Positions 16,544 to 26,200 of a stretch of DNA of 64,000 nucleotides are shown one piece after another (position 1 is the stretch's first letter; each line of letters begins with the position of its first letter). Position numbers and translations under genes: made by a program. The notes below the pieces were generated by a model that was not told where the DNA came from, made no database searches, and saw only the letters and a program-made list of their open reading frames with translations. The DNA comes from UBA2231 sp964415175 (GTDB lineage: Bacteria; Elusimicrobiota; Elusimicrobia; Elusimicrobiales; UBA9959), in the NCBI GenBank assembly GCA_964415175.1, contig CAYPYG010000005.1:43675-107674 (forward strand), read 5' to 3'.

Positions 16544-17209
16544 ATGGAACAGGCTTTTCCCGAACGGTCCTTTTCCGTCTACCGGCACCGCAGCGGCCTG
16601 GCGGCGCGCCTGCGGGAACTCGGCGGCGAGGCCCATCCCGGCTTCCTGGACCAGAAAGAATTCTTCATAAGCGTGCTGCGCGCCGCGGAGGAGCCGCTCG
16701 CGGCCCTGCAGCAGGAGGCCCTGCGCGCGGTCTGCGCCGGTTTCCTGGAAAAGCTGGGACGGGGCCGCGTCACGCCGGAACTGCTGGAGGAGTTCAAGGA
16801 CCCGCTGGACAAACTGCTCTCTTCCGGCGATTTCCTGCTGGTGGAGGGCGGGCTGCCGGGCAGTCCGGAGGTGGTGCGCTCGCGGCTGGCGGCCCTGCGC
16901 CCGCTTTCCATAGCGGAAGGGGCCAGGACCGGGACGCTCCGCGACCCGGGGGGCGAGCGCCTTCTGACGGAGGCCTACAGGCGCCTGGGTTTCGACCGGC
17001 TGGAGAAAGTTCCGCCCGGTCTCCGCGGCGACGCGGCGCTCAACGAGCTCGTCCTGAGAGCGAGGCGCTCCGTGGCCGAATATTCCCGCCTGTACCAGGT
17101 GGAGCCCTCCCCCGAGGAGACCCTTACGCCTTTCTCTCTTTCCAGGATAGACGCCGCGCTGGGCGCCTGCTACCGCCTGCTGGCGCGCCTCAGGACCATG
17201 CGCTGGTAG
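16544..17209 (+). CDS. Conserved-looking protein of unknown function
   Basis: 221 residues, soluble, rich in Leu, Arg and Glu, predicted mainly helical. No signal peptide or membrane segment. I recognise no motif. The C-terminal RIDAALGACYRLLARLRTMRW is amphipathic. It sits 33 bp after pssA on the same strand and ends 6 bp from the convergent metG, so it is probably the last gene of the phospholipid operon. Codon use matches its neighbours, which supports a real gene. Confidence 0.55.
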   Translation: MEQAFPERSFSVYRHRSGLAARLRELGGEAHPGFLDQKEFFISVLRAAEEPLAALQQEALRAVCAGFLEKLGRGRVTPELLEEFKDPLDKLLSSGDFLLVEGGLPGSPEVVRSRLAALRPLSIAEGARTGTLRDPGGERLLTEAYRRLGFDRLEKVPPGLRGDAALNELVLRARRSVAEYSRLYQVEPSPEETLTPFSLSRIDAALGACYRLLARLRTMRW

Positions 17210-17215
17210 TCCCGG

Positions 17216-18694
17216 TCAGTCCTTGACGGGGAAAAGCGGCGCCGCCTTCTGCGGCTCGACGCCCGCGGCGGTGGTCCCCATGCTCATTATCATCTGCATC
17301 CGCGCCGAGGTGTCGGGCATGAAGGGATAGAGCCAGCCGGCCAGCAGGCGCAGGCACCAGACCATGTCCTTGAGCAGGTCCGCGCCGGCCGCGGGGTCCC
17401 TCTCCTTCTCCCGGCCCGGTCCCATGCATTCGTTCAACTCGCCCACCGCCCCCCAGATGCGGTCCAGGGCGGAGGAGAAGTTCAGTTCCTCGATATCGGC
17501 GGCTATCCGCGGTTCCAGGGCGCGCAGGCGCGCGAAATTCCTGGCGGGGCCTTCCTCGGGCCGGTTCGGCAGCCCGTTCTCCGGATACTTGTCCGCCAGG
17601 CCCAGGACCCGCGAGAAAAGACCGCCGAGGTCGCCGGCCAGGTCCGCGTTGTAGCGCCGGCGGAAAGCCTCGGCCGAGAAATCGCCGTCCTGGCCGAACG
17701 GGGTTTCGCGGAACAGGAAATAGCGCAGCGCGTCGGCCCCGTACTCCTTGATGATGTCGGACGGACTTATCGCGTCGCCGCCCGTACCGGACATCCCGTC
17801 CCCTTCTATCGTCCAGCCGCCGTGCGCGTAGATCCTGCGCGGCAGCGGCAGGCCCAGCGCCAGCAGTATGGCCGGCCAGGCGGTCGCGTGGAGGCGGAAG
17901 CTTTCCGCGTCCGCCAGGTGCAGGTCCGCCGGCCAGAGCCGGGCGAATCCGGGCGCGGGGCGGTCCGCTTCCCAGCCGGCTCCCGTTATGTGAGCGAGCA
18001 GCGCGCCGAACCAGGCCTGGACCGTGTGCTCCGGGTCCGAACTCACGGGGATGCCCCAGCCGACCCCGGTCCGCGCGACCGGGATATCCTCCAGCCCGTT
18101 CTTTACCAGGGCGGCCATCTCGGCCGCCCGCCGGGCCGGGGCCAGGAAGGCGGGGTTGGCGGCGTAATGCCGCAGGAGAGGCTTGCCGTAGCGGGAGAGA
18201 CGGAAGAAATAGGCGTCGCCGGAGACCTTTTCCGTCCTCGTCCTGTGCACGGGGCAGAGCCCGTCCCCGCGCAGCGCGCCCACGTCGTAGAAGCTCCCGC
18301 AGGCGGCGCAGTAAGGGCCGGAACAGGCGCCCGGGTAGATATCGCCCGAGGCGAGCAGTTTCCCGAAGGCGTCCCGCACCCTGCGCGCGTGCTCCGGGTC
18401 CGTGGTGCGCAGGAAACTGTCGTAGCCGATGTTCAGGAGTTTCCAGGCCCGCTCGAAATCCGCCGAGACCCCGTCCGCCCAATCCCCGGGAGCGGCGCCT
18501 CTCGCCCGCGCGGTCCCGGCCACGCCCGCGGCGTGCGCGTCGGCGCCGGTCCGGAAGAAGACCTCGCGGCCGCCGGCGCGCAGGTGGCGGGTCAGCACGT
18601 CGGCGGCCAGCGCGGTGTAAGCGTGCCCTATGTTCGGGCGGCTGCTTGCGTGGTAGAGAGGGGTGGTGACGTGGAATTTACCGGGCTCAGGCAT
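17216..18694 (-). CDS. metG: Methionyl-tRNA synthetase with degenerate KMSKS loop
   Basis: 492 residues. Class I features: HIGH-like PNIGHAYTAL (residues 20-29), a zinc knuckle CSGPYCAACGSFYD (from about 124) with CPVH, the Met-binding region and an anticodon-binding helical domain. The KMSKS loop reads DGMSGTGGD near residue 299 inside an otherwise normal context (HGGWTIEG before, AISPSDIIKEYGADALRYF after). Both Lys are missing. There is no C-terminal EMAP-like domain. Either a divergent synthetase or a paralogue with altered activity. Overlaps holB by 8 bp. Confidence 0.85.
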   Translation of the reverse strand: MPEPGKFHVTTPLYHASSRPNIGHAYTALAADVLTRHLRAGGREVFFRTGADAHAAGVAGTARARGAAPGDWADGVSADFERAWKLLNIGYDSFLRTTDPEHARRVRDAFGKLLASGDIYPGACSGPYCAACGSFYDVGALRGDGLCPVHRTRTEKVSGDAYFFRLSRYGKPLLRHYAANPAFLAPARRAAEMAALVKNGLEDIPVARTGVGWGIPVSSDPEHTVQAWFGALLAHITGAGWEADRPAPGFARLWPADLHLADAESFRLHATAWPAILLALGLPLPRRIYAHGGWTIEGDGMSGTGGDAISPSDIIKEYGADALRYFLFRETPFGQDGDFSAEAFRRRYNADLAGDLGGLFSRVLGLADKYPENGLPNRPEEGPARNFARLRALEPRIAADIEELNFSSALDRIWGAVGELNECMGPGREKERDPAAGADLLKDMVWCLRLLAGWLYPFMPDTSARMQMIMSMGTTAAGVEPQKAAPLFPVKD

Positions 18695-19703
18695 CGGCTC
18701 GTTCCAGGTTGCGCAGGCTGATGCCGGCCCCGGCGCATTCCATGACCGCCGTCTCCACGGTCACCGCGGGGCTGGCGTTGCGCGAGAGGCAGCGTTTGAG
18801 CTCGAAAAGCCTGTCGAGCAGCCTGGTCAGCGAGGTCTTCTCCGGACCCGCCGCCGCGCGCCAGCGCGCGGCCGCGCGGGTAACGAGGATATTGAGTATC
18901 AGTCTGGCGGTCTCGCGGGCCGTCGCCAGCTCGCGGCCCAGTTTGTCGGCCACGCGGAAAGGGGCCATGGGGTCGAGGTGATTGAGGTCGGAGAGCTTCT
19001 CCAGCACCTCGCGCAGGTCCAGCGCGCGCTTGACCGAGCCGAAAGCCAGCCCGGCCAGGTTGTCGGCCTCGGAGAGTTCCAGGCCTTCGCGGCCGAGTAT
19101 CTCGGCCACCTCGCGTCTGGCCAGGCCGCGGAAATTGACGGTGTGGCAGCGGGAGAGTATCGTCGGCAGCAGCGCGGCCTTGTTCGAGGCGATCAGGATG
19201 AACGCCGTGTCCGGCGGCGGCTCCTCGAGCATCTTGAGTATGGCGTTCTGGGCCTCCACGGTCATGGAGGAGGCGTCGTTCACCACGAAGACCTTCCAGG
19301 GGGAGAGTATGGGGCTCGCGTAGGCGGAGCGGGAAAGCTCGCGCACGGTGTCGATCTTGACGCTGCGCTGCTTCTCCTCGTCCTCGCCCAGCAGGTGCGC
19401 CTGCCAGGCCGCGTCCACCAGGCGGCAGTCGGGATGCACGTTCTTTCCCAGCTGGACGCACGACGGGCACTTCCCGCAGGCCTTGCCGGGCTCGCGGGGG
19501 GCGGGCTCCGCCGCCCCGAAAAGCCCGCTCTCGTCGGCGGGTTCCCCGGTACAGTTGAGGCCGGCCGCGAACTCCATGGCGGCCAGCCGCTTGCCTATGC
19601 CCTCCTGGCCGTAGAAGATCATGGCCGGCGGCACGCGGCCGGAAGCGGCCAGCGCCCTCAGCGCGGCACGCTCCTTTTCATGGCCGAGTATTTCCTTGAA
19701 CAT
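18687..19703 (-). CDS. holB: DNA polymerase III delta' subunit
   Basis: Clamp-loader subunit, 338 residues. Walker A-like GQEGIGKR (about 31-38), a zinc module with CGKCPSC, VVNDASSMTVEAQNAILKMLEEPP (Walker B/sensor region with the SRC-like SRCHTVNF later). The C-terminal helical collar follows. The start is the ATG at 19703, which overlaps the tmk stop by one base; upstream in-frame extension runs into tmk and is not used. tmk-holB order is common in bacteria. Confidence 0.92.
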   Translation of the reverse strand: MFKEILGHEKERAALRALAASGRVPPAMIFYGQEGIGKRLAAMEFAAGLNCTGEPADESGLFGAAEPAPREPGKACGKCPSCVQLGKNVHPDCRLVDAAWQAHLLGEDEEKQRSVKIDTVRELSRSAYASPILSPWKVFVVNDASSMTVEAQNAILKMLEEPPPDTAFILIASNKAALLPTILSRCHTVNFRGLARREVAEILGREGLELSEADNLAGLAFGSVKRALDLREVLEKLSDLNHLDPMAPFRVADKLGRELATARETARLILNILVTRAAARWRAAAGPEKTSLTRLLDRLFELKRCLSRNASPAVTVETAVMECAGAGISLRNLERADA

Positions 19704-20332
19704 CAGCGGGTCCCGGGACCTTTTTTGCGCAGCAGCGCTTCCACGGCGGCGCGTACCCGAGTGTGCACGTCCTCTATGGAGGCGGCCGCGTTTATCCGCC
19801 GCACGCCGGGAGCGGAGGCGAGCTTCTTGTAGGCCCTGTTGACCTTCAGGCGGAAAGAGGCCGCCTGCAGCTCCATCCGGTCGCTGCCGCGGCATTCGCG
19901 CTGTTCGAACACCTTGTCCGGCACGTCGAAGACTATGGTCAGGTCGGGCCTGAGGCCCATGGTGGCGATGCGGTTGAGCGTCTCCACCGTCCGGAGGTCC
20001 AGGCCGCGGCCGTAGCCCTGGTAGGCGGTGGTGGACATGGTGTAGCGGTCGGAAACGATTATCTCGCCGGCCTTCAGCGCCGGCAGGATGACCTTGAGAG
20101 TATGCTTGGCGCGCGAGGTCTCGTAGAGGAAGAGCTCGGTCAGCGGCTCTATGTCGCTCTTCGGGTCGAGCAGTATGGCGCGTATCTTCTCGGAGAGGTA
20201 GGTGCCGCCGGGTTCGCGGGTCAGGCGCACCTTGCGGCCGAGACTTGTCAGCCAGTCGCGCAGCATGGCGGCCTGCGTGGACTTGCCGGAGCGGTCCGGT
20301 CCTTCCAGCACTATGAAAAGCCCCCGTTTCAT
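19703..20332 (-). CDS. tmk: Thymidylate kinase
   Basis: Phosphorylates dTMP to dTDP. P-loop GPDRSGKST at residues 10-18, TREPGGTYLSEKIRAIL (DRX/TREP region), and SDRYTMSTTAYQGYGRG. 209 residues. With ThyX it supplies dTTP. Starts 87 bp after nrdJ, on the same strand, behind the nrdJ terminator. Confidence 0.96.
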   Translation of the reverse strand: MKRGLFIVLEGPDRSGKSTQAAMLRDWLTSLGRKVRLTREPGGTYLSEKIRAILLDPKSDIEPLTELFLYETSRAKHTLKVILPALKAGEIIVSDRYTMSTTAYQGYGRGLDLRTVETLNRIATMGLRPDLTIVFDVPDKVFEQRECRGSDRMELQAASFRLKVNRAYKKLASAPGVRRINAAASIEDVHTRVRAAVEALLRKKGPGTR

Positions 20333-20370
20333 GGGGTTATTTTAGCAAAGCCGGGGGCGGGGGGGCTATA

Positions 20371-20399
20371 AAGAAAAAGCCCCGGGCGGCCGGGGCTTT
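20371..20399 (-). terminator. Intrinsic terminator of nrdJ
   Basis: On the - strand AAAGCCCCGG and CCGGGGCTTT arms are followed by a T-rich tail (TTTTTCTTT). It lies 20 bp after the nrdJ stop and before tmk. Confidence 0.85.
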
Positions 20400-20419
20400 C
20401 CGGGACGGCCGGCCCCGCT

Positions 20420-22927
20420 TCAGGAACACTCGGAATAACCGCAGTCGTGGCAGGTCGGGCCGGAGCAGCCGCTCTCGTAGCTGACGTTGGAGGAATAGCA
20501 CTTGGGGCAGTACTGCGTCTTGGAGACTTCCCAGAGCTCCAGCTTCTGCTGGCCGTTGACGTCCTGGTCGGAGGCGATGATGCCGGTGCGCTTGAGATGG
20601 CTGCGCAGCGCGACCGCGATGCCGTGCGCTATCGAGTTTATCCTGTTCTCGCCGAAGCCCATCGGCCTGTCGCCCTTGACCGAGTTGAGGTGCTTGATGA
20701 TCTTGATCGGGTCGCCGCCCTCCTCGAAATACTTCGACAGCAGGATGCCGATGAGCGAGGTGAGGCCGCTGATCTCGGTGCCCAGCGGCGGCATATTGGT
20801 GAAGACCTGGTAGGGGCCCTGCTCGTTGAAGTTGATGTGCACGTGCAGCGGGCCGTAGCCGGTCTTTATCTGGAAATACTCCGAAGAGACTCCGAAGGTC
20901 TGTACCGGCGCCCTGCGCTTCTTGCTCTTCGCCTGATGGCCCGCGGCCCCTATGTTGAGGACCTGCTGCGCCTTGCAGCCGTCGCGGTAGACGGTCACGC
21001 CCTTGCAGCCCAGCTTCCAGGCCAGCGTGTAGCAGTCCTTCACGTCCCCGGCCTTGGCCGCGCCGGGCATGTTTATCGTCTTGGAGACGGCGTTGTCTGT
21101 GTGCTTCTGGAAGGCGGCCTGGGCCTTTATGTGGTTCTCCACGCTGACGTCGTGCGCGGTCGGGAAGAGGTCCTGTATCTCCGCCGGGATCTCCGGTACG
21201 CCGCGCACCGCCTTGTGATTGGCCTCTATCTTCTTCCAGAGCGTCTTCTCGTCGAGGCCGAAGAAGCCGTTCTTCTCCGCCAGCTCCCGGAACAGGGAGT
21301 TCACCTCGAAGAAGGTGTCCTTGGGGTCCGGGTCCTTCCCGTGCTTGAGCGCGTCCAGGGCTTTGGCGTTGTAACGGGTGTAGGCGATGGCGAAGAAAGG
21401 CTCTATACCCGAGCCCTGCAGCCCGGCCGCTATCGCTATCGTGCCCGTCGGGGCTATGGTCGTGCGCGAGGCGTTGCGCGGCATGGCGGAGAGCCCCGCG
21501 AAATGTTTCCCGTCCCTGTCGTAGACGGAATCCTTCCAGTTCTGGAAAACGCCGCGCTCGCGGGCCAGCTCCTGCGAGGCCGAAAGGGCCGCCTCGTCGA
21601 TGAACTTCATGACCTCCTCGGCCTTGCGCAGCCCCTCCGGGCTGTCGTAGGGGAGGCCCAGCTTCACCAGCGTCTCGGCCCATCCCATCACGCCCAGGCC
21701 CACCTTCCGGTTGCCTTTGGCCACCCGCTCTATCTCGGGCAGCGGGTAATTGTTTATCTCCACCACGTTGTCGAGGAAGCGCATCGCGGTGCGCACCGCG
21801 GCGCCGAGCCTGTCGTAATCCATCGCTCCCGACCCGGTCTCCCCCGTTACGAAGCGGGCCAGGTTCATCGATCCAAGGTTGCATGACTCCCACGGCAGCA
21901 GCGGCTGTTCGCCGCAGGGATTGGTGCTCTCTATCCCGCCCAGCGCCGGCGTCGGGTTGGACCGCGGACCGTTGATCGCGTCCATGAAGACTATCCCGGG
22001 GTCGCCCGAGGTCCAGGCCGCTTCCACCAGCGAGTTGAAGACTTCGCGGGCCTTGAGAGAGCCGGCTTTTTCGCCGGTGCGGGGATTGACCAGGTCGAAG
22101 GAGGCGTTATGTTCCGCGGCGCGCATGAACTTCGAGTCCAGCGCCACCGAGATGTTGAAGTTCTCCAGCACGCCCGGCTCGGCCTTGCAGGCGATGAAAT
22201 CCTTTATTTCCGGGTGCCAGTAGGGCAGTATTCCCATGTTGGCGCCGCGGCGCGTGCCGCCCTGCTTGACCACGTCGGTCAGCTTGTCGAAGAGTTTCAT
22301 GAACGAGATGGCGCCGCTGGCCACGCCGTTGGTCTTCTTGACCGTGTCGCCCTTCGGGCGCAGGCGGCCGAAGGAGAAGCCCGTGCCGCCCCCGGATTTC
22401 TGGATCAGGCTCTGCGCGGTCAGGGCCTTGGCTATGCCCTCCATCGAGTCCGGCACCAGCAGCACGTAGCAGGCGCTGAGCTGCTGCAGGTCGCGGCCGG
22501 CGTTCATCAGGGTGGGGGAATTGGGCAGGAAGTCGAAGGCGGCCATCGCGCCGTAGAACTCCGCGGCGCGCGCGTCCACCAGCTCCCTGGCGGCCGCGTG
22601 GGACTTGTAGGCCTTCTCCAGGTTGGAGAGGAAGCGGGCGAAGTTGAGCTCGCGCTCCGACGACTCGCCGAGCCCGTCGTGGAAGAGGATGGTGCGGGAA
22701 GGCGTCCCGCCGTAGCTGTTCTCCACCACGCGGCAGCGCACGCCTTCGAAAAGTCCCCAGCCCTCCGCCTCGGGCCGGCAGACCAGCTCGGCTAGCGCTA
22801 TATTATGCGCGACCCTTTCGAAGAGGGCCTCCGGCGATTTGTCCTCCCGCAGGTACTTGTCCTTTATCACCTTCTCCTGGTTCTGCGTGAGATGTATCTT
22901 CCCGTGCTCCGTCATCGTATGCCTCAT
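20420..22927 (-). CDS. nrdJ: Adenosylcobalamin-dependent ribonucleotide reductase (class II)
   Basis: Reduces ribonucleotides to deoxyribonucleotides with B12 radical chemistry, independent of oxygen. 835 residues. NPCGEQPLLPWESCNLGSMN (about 350-369) holds an active-site Cys and the Asn/Cys/Glu cluster; the earlier LSACYVLLVPDS supplies another active Cys, and ASRTTIAPTGTIAIAAG is the phosphate-binding loop. The C-terminus has a zinc ribbon (CPKCYSSN and CHDCGYSEC) that carries the regenerating thiols. An adequate promoter (TTGACA, 17 bp, TAGAGT) lies 50-80 bp upstream. No cobalamin riboswitch was recognised. Confidence 0.97.
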   Translation of the reverse strand: MRHTMTEHGKIHLTQNQEKVIKDKYLREDKSPEALFERVAHNIALAELVCRPEAEGWGLFEGVRCRVVENSYGGTPSRTILFHDGLGESSERELNFARFLSNLEKAYKSHAAARELVDARAAEFYGAMAAFDFLPNSPTLMNAGRDLQQLSACYVLLVPDSMEGIAKALTAQSLIQKSGGGTGFSFGRLRPKGDTVKKTNGVASGAISFMKLFDKLTDVVKQGGTRRGANMGILPYWHPEIKDFIACKAEPGVLENFNISVALDSKFMRAAEHNASFDLVNPRTGEKAGSLKAREVFNSLVEAAWTSGDPGIVFMDAINGPRSNPTPALGGIESTNPCGEQPLLPWESCNLGSMNLARFVTGETGSGAMDYDRLGAAVRTAMRFLDNVVEINNYPLPEIERVAKGNRKVGLGVMGWAETLVKLGLPYDSPEGLRKAEEVMKFIDEAALSASQELARERGVFQNWKDSVYDRDGKHFAGLSAMPRNASRTTIAPTGTIAIAAGLQGSGIEPFFAIAYTRYNAKALDALKHGKDPDPKDTFFEVNSLFRELAEKNGFFGLDEKTLWKKIEANHKAVRGVPEIPAEIQDLFPTAHDVSVENHIKAQAAFQKHTDNAVSKTINMPGAAKAGDVKDCYTLAWKLGCKGVTVYRDGCKAQQVLNIGAAGHQAKSKKRRAPVQTFGVSSEYFQIKTGYGPLHVHINFNEQGPYQVFTNMPPLGTEISGLTSLIGILLSKYFEEGGDPIKIIKHLNSVKGDRPMGFGENRINSIAHGIAVALRSHLKRTGIIASDQDVNGQQKLELWEVSKTQYCPKCYSSNVSYESGCSGPTCHDCGYSECS

Positions 22928-22977
22928 GATAAGCCTCTGAGCCTGGATTTTGACCCCTCCCCCGGACCCGCAGGCCT

Positions 22978-23007
22978 ACTCTAACAATGGTCTTCCGGGA
23001 TTGTCAA
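22978..23007 (-). promoter_or_regulatory. Promoter of nrdJ
   Basis: On the - strand a perfect -35 TTGACA (23002-23007) is separated from TAGAGT (22978-22983) by 18 bp. The predicted start leaves a ~45-nt leader. No NrdR box was recognised by eye. Confidence 0.6.
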
Positions 23008-23136
23008 ATTTTCAGTCGGGACCGTTCCGGGAGGCGGGAGTCCGCGCGCCGGCGCCGGGGGTATTTATCAGGATTTCCCTATTTTAGTAACATTTGCGAA
23101 ACACGCCGGGTGTAGATTATAGCGGCCGGCATTACG

Positions 23137-23187
23137 CCCCGCCGGCAGGGGGGACCGCGCGGAGCGGTCGCCCCCTGCCGGGCGGGG
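23137..23187 (+). other. Very stable leader hairpin upstream of the coiled-coil operon
   Basis: CCCCGCC-GGCAGGGGG... pairs with ...CCCCCTGCC-GGCGGGG, with an inner ACCGC/GCGGT stem around GCGGA. It is ~20 bp long and ends 57 bases before the ATG at 23244. There is no T-run, so it is not an ordinary terminator. It may protect the mRNA or modulate translation (inference). The rest of 22928-23243 holds the nrdJ promoter and a weak + strand promoter (TTGCGA, 17 bp, TTATAG near 23096-23124). Confidence 0.6.
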
Positions 23188-23243
23188 ACGGGAGCGGGCG
23201 CTTCCGGGATGCGGGCGGAACGCGGTTCTTACGGGCAGGAACT

Positions 23244-26200
23244 ATGAACGACAAATGGGACGAATCCTCTTTTAACGAGCAGGCCATAACGGACCTCGAG
23301 ACGGCCAGGCTCGCGCTGCGCTGGGCGCTGGACAAACTGCGCGCGAACCAGGAAGAAGCGCTCAAGTCGCGCCAGAACCTGCAGGAGAAGGCCTCGCAGG
23401 TCACCTTCCTCGAGAACCAGCTCAGGACCAGGAACGCCGAGATGGAGCGCCAGCAGCGCGCGCAGGAGGAGGAGATCAAGTCCCGCCAGGAGACGCTCGA
23501 ATACCAGTTCAGGTCCCGCCTGGACCGGCTGACCGAGCGCGAGAAGGAACTGGAGGACAACGCGGCGAGAATGGAGTCGGCTTTCAAGCTTCGCGAGCAG
23601 AGGCTGACCGAGGATTTCCAGAAGCGGTCCGAGGAACTGCGCGGCCGCTGGGGACAGGTGGAGGGCGAGATCTGGCAGCTGCGCCAGGAGCAGCTGCTCA
23701 AGCAGCAGGAGTTCGAGAAACTTTACGCCGAGAGGCTCGCGGCGGAGCAGCAGCGCGCGCAGGAGGAGGCCGGGACGCTCCGCGCCGAACTGGAGAAGAG
23801 CTACGAGACCCGCGTCCAGGACCTCGAGAAGCGCGAGCAGGCGCTCAACGAGGAGCTCAGGAAGCAGGAAGCCGTGATGAAGTGGGCCCGCGACAGCTGG
23901 CAGAAGGAAGCCGACGAGCGCGAGAGGAAACTCAAGGCCCGCGAACTGGAGATAGAGAAAAAACTGCTCGAGAAGCAGCAGGAGCTGGACGAGCACAAGG
24001 TCAAAGTGGGCCTGCTCGAGAAGCAGCTGACCGATCTGCCCGAGGCCGTGCGCAAGCGCGACGAGGAACTGGAGCGCTACCGCGGCGCGCTGGAGAGCCT
24101 CGAGGGCGTCATCAGGACCCTGGAGGGGGAGAAGAAGCAGCTCGCCCAGGAGTCGGATTCCAGGCAGTCCCGCCTGTCCGAGGCGCTCGAGGCCGAGAAG
24201 CAGCGCTTCAAGGACCTCGAGAGCGAGATCCCCAAGCGGCTCAAGATAGCCATCGAGCACGAGCGGACCCGGCTGCAGGAGAAAGCCGCCGATCTCGAGA
24301 AGAATTTCGGCCTCGACCTGCGCAAGAAGCAGGACGAGGTGGATTACCTCGAACGCAACCTCAGGACCTTCGAGGAGACCATAAAGACGCTGCAGACCGA
24401 GCGCGAGGGCCTCGCGCAGAAGGCCGAACAGCTGCAGACCCAGCTCAATATCCGCTCCGAGGAGACCTCCTTCCGCGAGCGGCAGCTGCAGTCGGAGTAC
24501 GAGGTGCGCCTCAAGGTCGAGCTGGAGAAACAGAGCCGCTCCCTGCGCTCCGAGACGGAGACCGCTCAGCGCATCTACGAGGACAACCTGCGCCTGAAGG
24601 TGGAGGAGATCGCCCACCTGCGCAAGGAGCTCGAGACGCTCGCCGGCGAGAAGGCGGACCTCTTCGCCTCCACCTCCGAGCTGCGCCGCCAGCTGGAGGT
24701 CCAGAAGGATAAATACGAGCGGGACCTGGCGTCCGCCAGGTCTTCCCTCAAGCAGAGCCACGACGCGGAACTGGAGAGGAGACTGGAGGAGGAGGCGGCC
24801 AGGCACGGCCAGGCTCGCGCCGCGCTGCAGAAGGATTTCGCCGCCCAGCTCGAGAACCTCGGCCTCATAGCCGCCGAAAGGGACGCCGAACTCGCCCGGT
24901 TCAAGAGCGAACTCCAGCGCCAGGCCGCCGAGAAGGCCGAGGCCGTGGCGCGCGAGAAGGAGAAGTCCCGCCAGGACCTGGAGCTGCAGGCGAAGAACTT
25001 CGCCGCGACCGAGAAACTTTACCAGGAGAAGGAACTGCAGGCCGCCCGCAATCTGGACGCGCTGCGCGTCGACAAGGAGGAGGCGCTGCTGCGCGAGAGG
25101 GAGCGCCTGGAGCGCCTCTACTCGGAAAGGGAGAAGGATTTCGACGAGCAGACGGCGCGGAAGGACCAGGAGCTCTCGCGTCTCCGCGAGGAGATCGCCA
25201 GGGCCGAGGCGGACAAGGAGTCCCTGCGCAAGGAGCTGGTCTCCGAGCGCGAGACGCTGACCCGCAGGCTGAAGGAACTGCAGGAGGCCGCGGCCCGCGC
25301 CGAGTCGGCCAGGAGCGGGGAACTGGAGAGCGTCCGCGCGGCGGAGAGGGAGAAGTACGCCGAGCAGCTCGACCGCCGCGAGAAGGAAACGGCCGCGCTC
25401 GCGAAGGCGAAGGAGGAGCAGGACGCCGCCTATCGCCGTTCGCTGGAGGATTTCAGGGCCAGGCTTTCGGAGGCCGTCTCGAAGATGGAGGACCTCAAGG
25501 CCGTGGCCGAGGAGCGCCAGGCCCGCGTCTCCGCGCTGCAGCTGGAGATCTCGGAGGAACGGCGCCGTTACGGCGAGGAGCACAACTCGCTCTCGTCCAA
25601 GCTGGCCGACAGGGAGAAGCAGCTGAGGTTCCTCAAGGACGCCTACGATTCGCTGAAGTCCGAATCCGAGACCGCGGCGCACGGCCTGCGCAAACGGGCG
25701 GAAGAGACCATGGCGCGCATGAAGTCCCTGGAGGAACAGAAGGCCGCGTCGGAGCTGTCGCTGGCGGAGGCCAGGCGCGAGCTCGACCTGCGCAAGGCCG
25801 AGGCGGCCAGGTCGGAGGAGGAGGCGCGCAGGCTGCACGCCGAGGCCGAAGGCCTCCGCAACGCGGCGGCGCGCGGCGCCGAGGACGCGCGGTCCCGGGA
25901 GAACGCCCTGCGCGGCCGGATCGAGATCATGGAGGCCGAGGCCGCCGGCAAGGCCGCCCTGGCCGGCGATCTGACCTCCGAGCTCAAGCTCCGCAATTCG
26001 GAGCTGTCCGGCCTCGTACAGGAGAATTCGCGCCTGAAGCAGGAACTGGATTCCTCGCTGCTGGACCTCCGGCGCGCTTCGGAGGCCGCGAAGGCGGACG
26101 CGGAGACCCTGTCGCGTAAACTGGCCGAAACGGAAAGCGCGAAGCAGCAGCTCCGCGCCCGCGTTTCGGACCTGGAGAGCCGGGCGGCCGCCTCGGAGGA

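Noticed and set aside
22928..23040. Cobalamin riboswitch before nrdJ
   Set aside because: The leader after the predicted promoter is only ~45 nt and no B12-box was seen.
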